Origin: an uncultured bacterium
GTDB lineage: Bacteria > Bacteroidota > Bacteroidia > Bacteroidales > Bacteroidaceae
Assembly (NCBI GenBank): GCA_905215345.1
Contig: CAJMPR010000006.1
Span: 62,001 to 126,000 of the forward strand
Length of the DNA stretch: 64,000 nucleotides
Direction of reading: 5' to 3'
Shown piece by piece: positions 60,806 through 64,000 of this stretch. The notes under the pieces were generated by a model. It was not told where the DNA came from, ran no database searches, and saw nothing but the letters and a program-made list of their open reading frames with translations. Position 1 is the stretch's first letter. The number at the start of each line of letters is the position of its first letter. A program made the translations under genes and the position numbers.

Positions 60806-62128
60806 ATGGGTTTAATCATTGGAGTAGGAAACACTAAGCCGAAGTTTCCATACGATTACTACTACGGTATAGAATGGGATTCTAACGTAGCTAATTCGGC
60901 TTGTAAAAGATTGGGCCGCCCGGAACTTCATGTTTCGCTACCAATTCAAAGCAGGATGCGGCGTTGTGTATTGAGAGATAACGGAACGGTAGCTTACTAC
61001 CTTCATGCTAACGATAGTACCAAACGCGACAACGGAGCCGCCGCCAACCTTACCGGAACCGACGGGCAAGTTATGGTAGAAATTCCGGCCCACTATCGAA
61101 AGTTTGAAATAGAAGGTACTAAATTCCGTTGTTACCTTTCAGAATTCGAGTTACCGGGGTTTCATTTAGTACCCCTTGCTTACCGTTCAGCATACGAAGC
61201 CGCAATAGACAGAACAACCGCAAGCGCGCCTAAATTGGCTTCCGTAGTAAATGCTACCGCAGCTTTCAGAGGGGGCCAAAATGCCGCCGATTGGGACGGA
61301 ACATATAAAAGCCTTTTAGGAATGCCCGGAACTTCTACCAGCCTTACCAACTTCCGGGCCTATGCACGCCGTAGAGGTAACGCAGGACTAAACGGGGCCG
61401 GTTGGAATTGCGACGTTTACGAGATACAAAAAACTTGCTATTGGCTTTATGCGGTTGAGTACGCAAACTTTAATAGCCAACTTGCATACAATGCAGCCCC
61501 CACAAGCGAAGGGTACAAACAAGGCGGATTAGGCGACGGCGTTACCATTATGAGCGATTGGGGCGGCTACAATAGCTATAATCCTATGGTTCCTTGTGGA
61601 GCTACTAACCCGTTAGGAAATAAAACCGGAACGGTCGCTTATACCTACAAAAAGAGCGATAACACCAACGGCCAAACCTTCCAAGTTCCAAGCTACCGAG
61701 GTTTAGAGAACCCGTTCGGGCACGTTTGGAGTTGGACGGACGGCTGTAAATGCCGAATTCAGAGCGAAGCGGCCGGCGGTCTTGCCGAATTCTATGTTTG
61801 CCTTGACCCCAGCAAATACCAAGATAGTAATTATAACGATTGCGAATTAAGGGGACTTCTGCCACGTTCGGAAGGTTGGGCTAAAATAATGATAGTTGGC
61901 GAGTATGGCGAAAATATGCCGGCGGCAGTTGGCGGCAGTTCCGTTACATACTTTTCAGACTATTACTATACCAATATACCAGGTTCCGGCGAAGCGTTAA
62001 GGGGTGTCCTTTTCGGCGGTGTTGCGCATTGCGGCGCGGCTGCGGGCTTCGGTTGCGCGGATTCGAATGACGCGCCTTCGAATGCGAGTACGGCTGTCGG
62101 CTCCCGGCTTTGCTTTTTACCCGGATAA
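60806..62128 (+). CDS. DGR variable protein with C-type lectin-like (FGE-like) fold, VR1
   Basis: 440 residues. The C-terminal half has the hallmarks of DGR variable proteins of the formylglycine-generating-enzyme/C-type-lectin fold: YRGLENPFGHVWSWTDGCKC, LLPRSEGWAKIMIVGEYGE and the final variable stretch GGVAHCGAAAGFGCADSNDA. It ends VGSRLCFLPG. The N-terminal part (IIGVGNTKPKFPYDYYYGIE, VMVEIPAHYRKFEI) suggests attachment to the virion. VR1 occupies codons 62003-62114. It is expected to bind variable receptors on host cells; the target is unknown. Confidence 0.9.
   Translation: MGLIIGVGNTKPKFPYDYYYGIEWDSNVANSACKRLGRPELHVSLPIQSRMRRCVLRDNGTVAYYLHANDSTKRDNGAAANLTGTDGQVMVEIPAHYRKFEIEGTKFRCYLSEFELPGFHLVPLAYRSAYEAAIDRTTASAPKLASVVNATAAFRGGQNAADWDGTYKSLLGMPGTSTSLTNFRAYARRRGNAGLNGAGWNCDVYEIQKTCYWLYAVEYANFNSQLAYNAAPTSEGYKQGGLGDGVTIMSDWGGYNSYNPMVPCGATNPLGNKTGTVAYTYKKSDNTNGQTFQVPSYRGLENPFGHVWSWTDGCKCRIQSEAAGGLAEFYVCLDPSKYQDSNYNDCELRGLLPRSEGWAKIMIVGEYGENMPAAVGGSSVTYFSDYYYTNIPGSGEALRGVLFGGVAHCGAAAGFGCADSNDAPSNASTAVGSRLCFLPG
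62001..62114 (+). repeat. Variable repeat VR1 of the DGR
   Basis: A 114-base segment aligns without gaps to the template 62593-62706. Twenty positions differ, all at template A (of 29 A's) and none at the other 85 positions. The substitutions are A to G, T or C. The 3' end GTCGGCTCCCGGCTTTGC is the same as VR2 (likely IMH). A short TTTTA-N6-TAAAA stem directly follows (62115-62130). Confidence 0.95.
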
Positions 62129-62172
62129 AACGATACGGAGCGATACGAGAACAAAGAAATAGAACTATTAAC

Positions 62173-62226
62173 CGGCGGGCTTTAAAAGGTTTCCCCAAGA
62201 AGGGCAATTAGCCCGCCGTTCATTTT
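62173..62226 (+). terminator. Hairpin between the variable protein and accessory gene
   Basis: CGGCGGGCT (62173-62181) and AGCCCGCCG (62210-62218), a perfect 9-bp stem with a 28-base loop, followed by CATTTTTT. Likely a terminator or attenuator that reduces transcription into the accessory ORF, template and reverse transcriptase. Confidence 0.65.
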
Positions 62227-62235
62227 TTAGGAGTT

Positions 62236-62571
62236 ATGGAAAATAAAGTAGACGACGGAAGTTTAGCAAGTTTGGGAATTCAGCCGGACGCAAATAACAA
62301 GCATTTTAATTGCCCGGAAACGAACCAACAGAAACTAATTAACCTATCCTTTTGGGTAGTTGATTACTTGGACGAAGTAAAAACGAAATTCGGAAATAAC
62401 CGGTTCCTTGTGAAAATCAAATTCAACAAAGAAGACAGCGATACGGATGCGCGGAAGTTCTTTACCAATTCGCAAGAAATAAAACACGTTCTTGGAAAGA
62501 TTAGGGAGCTTAACGCCTTCCCGCGTAAAGTAACTATGCGGGCTTCCGGTACAAGATATTACTTTGAGTAA
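62236..62571 (+). CDS. DGR-associated accessory ORF between VR1 and TR
   Basis: 111 residues. A conserved-looking core: SLGIQPDANNKHFNCPETNQ, FLVKIKFNKEDSDTDARKFF, TNSQEIKHVLGKIRELNAFP and RASGTRYYFE. It does not read like the four-helix Avd protein; its pattern is alpha-beta. I recall similar short ORFs in Bacteroides DGR loci between VR and TR. Likely assists homing or RT activity, inferred from position only. Confidence 0.6.
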   Translation: MENKVDDGSLASLGIQPDANNKHFNCPETNQQKLINLSFWVVDYLDEVKTKFGNNRFLVKIKFNKEDSDTDARKFFTNSQEIKHVLGKIRELNAFPRKVTMRASGTRYYFE

Positions 62572-62592
62572 AAATATAGGTTGTTTGCTTTT

Positions 62593-62706
62593 GGGGTGTC
62601 CTTTTCGGCGGTAATGCGAATAACAGCGCGAATGCAGGCTTCGGTTACGCGAATACGAATAACACGCCTTCGAATACGAATACGAATGTCGGCTCCCAGC
62701 TATGCT
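62593..62706 (+). ncRNA. DGR template repeat (TR)
   Basis: The 114-base template has ten AAY codons in the VR frame (plus TAC, AGC and four ACG), a codon set that gives wide amino-acid variation without stops. It lies 110 bases upstream of the RT gene. Its 3' end carries GTCGGCTCCCAGCTATGC, differing from both VRs at A's only. No gene is seen in 62572-62815, so the transcript should be non-coding; the exact RNA ends are unknown. Confidence 0.93.
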
Positions 62707-62815
62707 AAAGATTTTTTATAAAAGCAAAGACCTTGCCACTTGGCAAAAAATAACATAACCGTTTAAGGGGTATTAGTAGGCTTTGCCGAACGTTCCCTAA
62801 GAAACCAGCAAAGCA

Positions 62816-63823
62816 ATGAAAAGAATAGGAAATTTGTACTACAAAATTTGTACGCTTGCAAACTTAGAGTTGGCGGACGAAAAAGCCCGCAAGGGTAAAC
62901 TACGCTCGCACGGAGTTAGAAAGCACGATAAGAACCGTACAGAAAACATAAAGAACCTGCGGGAAACATTGCTTAACGGTACATTTAGAACGTCTAAGTA
63001 CGACGTTTTTACAATTTATGAACCCAAAGCTCGGGAAATATACCGCTTACCTTATTATCCCGACCGCATAGTACACCACGCAGTTATGAACGTATTGGAG
63101 CCTATTTGGACTTCAATTTTCACGGCGGACACATATAGCTGCATAAAGAACCGGGGAATACACGCGGCCGCTAAGAAGGTATTAGCAGCACTAAGGAAAG
63201 ACCCGGAAAATACTACGTATTGCTTGAAAATAGATATTCGCAAGTTTTACCCTTCAATAGACCACGACGTACTAAAGGGGATTATACGCCGCAAATTGAA
63301 GGATAAAAGGTTATTAGCCTTGCTTGACGAAATAATAGATTCGGCGGACGGCGTACCAATCGGCAACTATTTGAGCCAATATTTTGCGAACCTTATACTT
63401 ACTTATTTCGACCATTGGATAAAAGAGGAAAAAGGGGTTAAGTATTACTTCCGCTATGCGGATGATATTGTAGTACTCGCCCCGGACAAAGCCTATTTAC
63501 ATTCTTTGTTAAACGAAATAAGGCAGTATATGAGCGAACTAAAATTACAGGTTAAAGATAATTGGCAAGTCTTCCCGGTTGCTTCGCGGGGTATCGACTT
63601 CTTAGGCTATGTTTTCTTCCATACACATACACGGATGCGGAAAGGAATAAAGCAAAGGCTTTGCAAAAGAATAGGTAAACTAAACAAGCGCAAAACCTTA
63701 ACCGAAGAAGAATTTAAACGCAATGTTTGCTCTTGGTGGGGCTGGGCTAAATATTGCGATAGTAAACACTTGATTAAGAAACTTTCAAAGAGTACAAAGT
63801 ATGAAATCAAATTCAAACGTTAG
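62816..63823 (+). CDS. DGR reverse transcriptase
   Basis: 335 residues. RT motifs: LKIDIRKFYPSIDH with catalytic Asp140, IGNYLSQ (182-188; the I-G-x3-SQ motif typical of DGR reverse transcriptases, in place of QGxxxSP), and YADD (214-217) in YFRYADDIVVLAP. It copies TR RNA into cDNA with adenine-specific mutation, and the cDNA replaces VR sequences. No group II intron RNA or maturase domain is present, excluding an intron RT. Confidence 0.95.
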   Translation: MKRIGNLYYKICTLANLELADEKARKGKLRSHGVRKHDKNRTENIKNLRETLLNGTFRTSKYDVFTIYEPKAREIYRLPYYPDRIVHHAVMNVLEPIWTSIFTADTYSCIKNRGIHAAAKKVLAALRKDPENTTYCLKIDIRKFYPSIDHDVLKGIIRRKLKDKRLLALLDEIIDSADGVPIGNYLSQYFANLILTYFDHWIKEEKGVKYYFRYADDIVVLAPDKAYLHSLLNEIRQYMSELKLQVKDNWQVFPVASRGIDFLGYVFFHTHTRMRKGIKQRLCKRIGKLNKRKTLTEEEFKRNVCSWWGWAKYCDSKHLIKKLSKSTKYEIKFKR

Positions 63824-64000
63824 GCCGCTTATTTTGCAAGACTTAGGCGACGGTAGTTTCCATTATAACTACAACATTACAGAAGTAGAAGTACAGCCGG
63901 CGGATATTCAGCAGGAAGGAAGCGAAAACCCGCAAATTGGCTATGAGTACGAAACCGTACAGATTTGGGGGAACCCGGATTACGACAAATGCGTAAAAGC
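63801..64000 (+). CDS. Partial hypothetical phage protein, cut by the window edge
   Basis: At least 66 residues from ATG 63801, overlapping the RT end by 23 bases, open to the right edge. Reads MKSNSNVRPLILQDLGDGSF ... EYETVQIWGNPDYDKCVKA, beta-rich. The start resembles small phage proteins that follow the tail genes. It is probably co-transcribed with the RT. Confidence 0.55.
   Translation, partial: MKSNSNVRPLILQDLGDGSFHYNYNITEVEVQPADIQQEGSENPQIGYEYETVQIWGNPDYDKCVK

Noticed and set aside
62173..62226. The GC-rich inverted repeat as the DGR homing hairpin
   Set aside because: It is ~60 bases after VR1 and has a 28-base loop and T-run, more like a terminator. No matching hairpin lies at the same distance from VR2.
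16343..64000. Identity with the Mu-like Bacteroides Hankyphage that also carries a DGR
   Set aside because: This phage has a tyrosine integrase and a tRNA-type junction, and no Mu-like transposase genes are seen.

Overview
The window looks like a Bacteroides-type chromosome (order Bacteroidales) carrying a large temperate siphophage prophage. The host evidence is the Bacteroidetes -33 TTTG / -7 TAnnTTTG promoter pattern, SusR-like AraC regulators with TPRs, DUF4080, DUF4876 and DUF6850 families, lipobox lipoproteins and weak Shine-Dalgarno signals. The species cannot be told from the sequence alone.

Host part (1 to about 16.34 kb): the 3' end of an unidentified gene, ffh (SRP GTPase), folD, a CapA-like phosphoesterase, tRNA-His, and a B12-binding radical SAM protein. 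Next comes a five-gene leftward operon (TonB-dependent receptor, DUF4876 lipoprotein, DUF6850 outer-membrane protein, 2x[4Fe-4S] ferredoxin, membrane AraC/TPR regulator). It is bracketed by two paralogous orphan LytTR regulators and a membrane AraC protein. A SAM methyltransferase ends the host part.

Prophage (about 16.34 kb to beyond the right edge): the left junction is a 13-bp tRNA 3'-end core (16343-16355) followed by an integrase and small leftward genes, a CI-like repressor and a rightward early promoter. The early region (19-35 kb) holds small regulators, a Rad50-like ATPase, RecT, a metallo-beta-lactamase-fold protein, a primosome-like pair, a DUF4406-DnaA domain fusion, a C5 DNA methyltransferase, a PAPS-reductase-like protein, SSB, MazG-like and VRR-NUC proteins. 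The packaging and head block (35-43 kb) has a ParB-methylase fusion, both terminase subunits, portal, and a MuF protein fused to an ADP-ribosyltransferase domain. A leftward moron island (43.2-44.4 kb) and a 1-kb non-coding, inverted-repeat-rich segment (44.4-45.4 kb) follow. The capsid and tail block (45.4-60.4 kb) includes a tail-chaperone gene pair joined by a -1 frameshift site and a 1363-residue tape measure.

The right end is a diversity-generating retroelement (DGR): a C-type-lectin-like variable protein with a variable repeat (VR1), a small accessory ORF, a template repeat (TR) and a DGR-type reverse transcriptase with IGNYLSQ and YADD. A second variable repeat (VR2) lies about 37 kb away inside a small, apparently cytoplasmic early gene (25179-25709). 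By direct alignment every TR/VR difference (20 in VR1, 15 in VR2) falls on a TR adenine and none on other bases. One TR therefore appears to diversify both a virion surface protein and an early intracellular protein.

A palindrome, CGTATTA-N-TATAATACG-like, recurs at five places before transcription units of the prophage (28943, 35110, 43653, 45365, 60472). It probably marks a phage regulon that includes the DGR operon.
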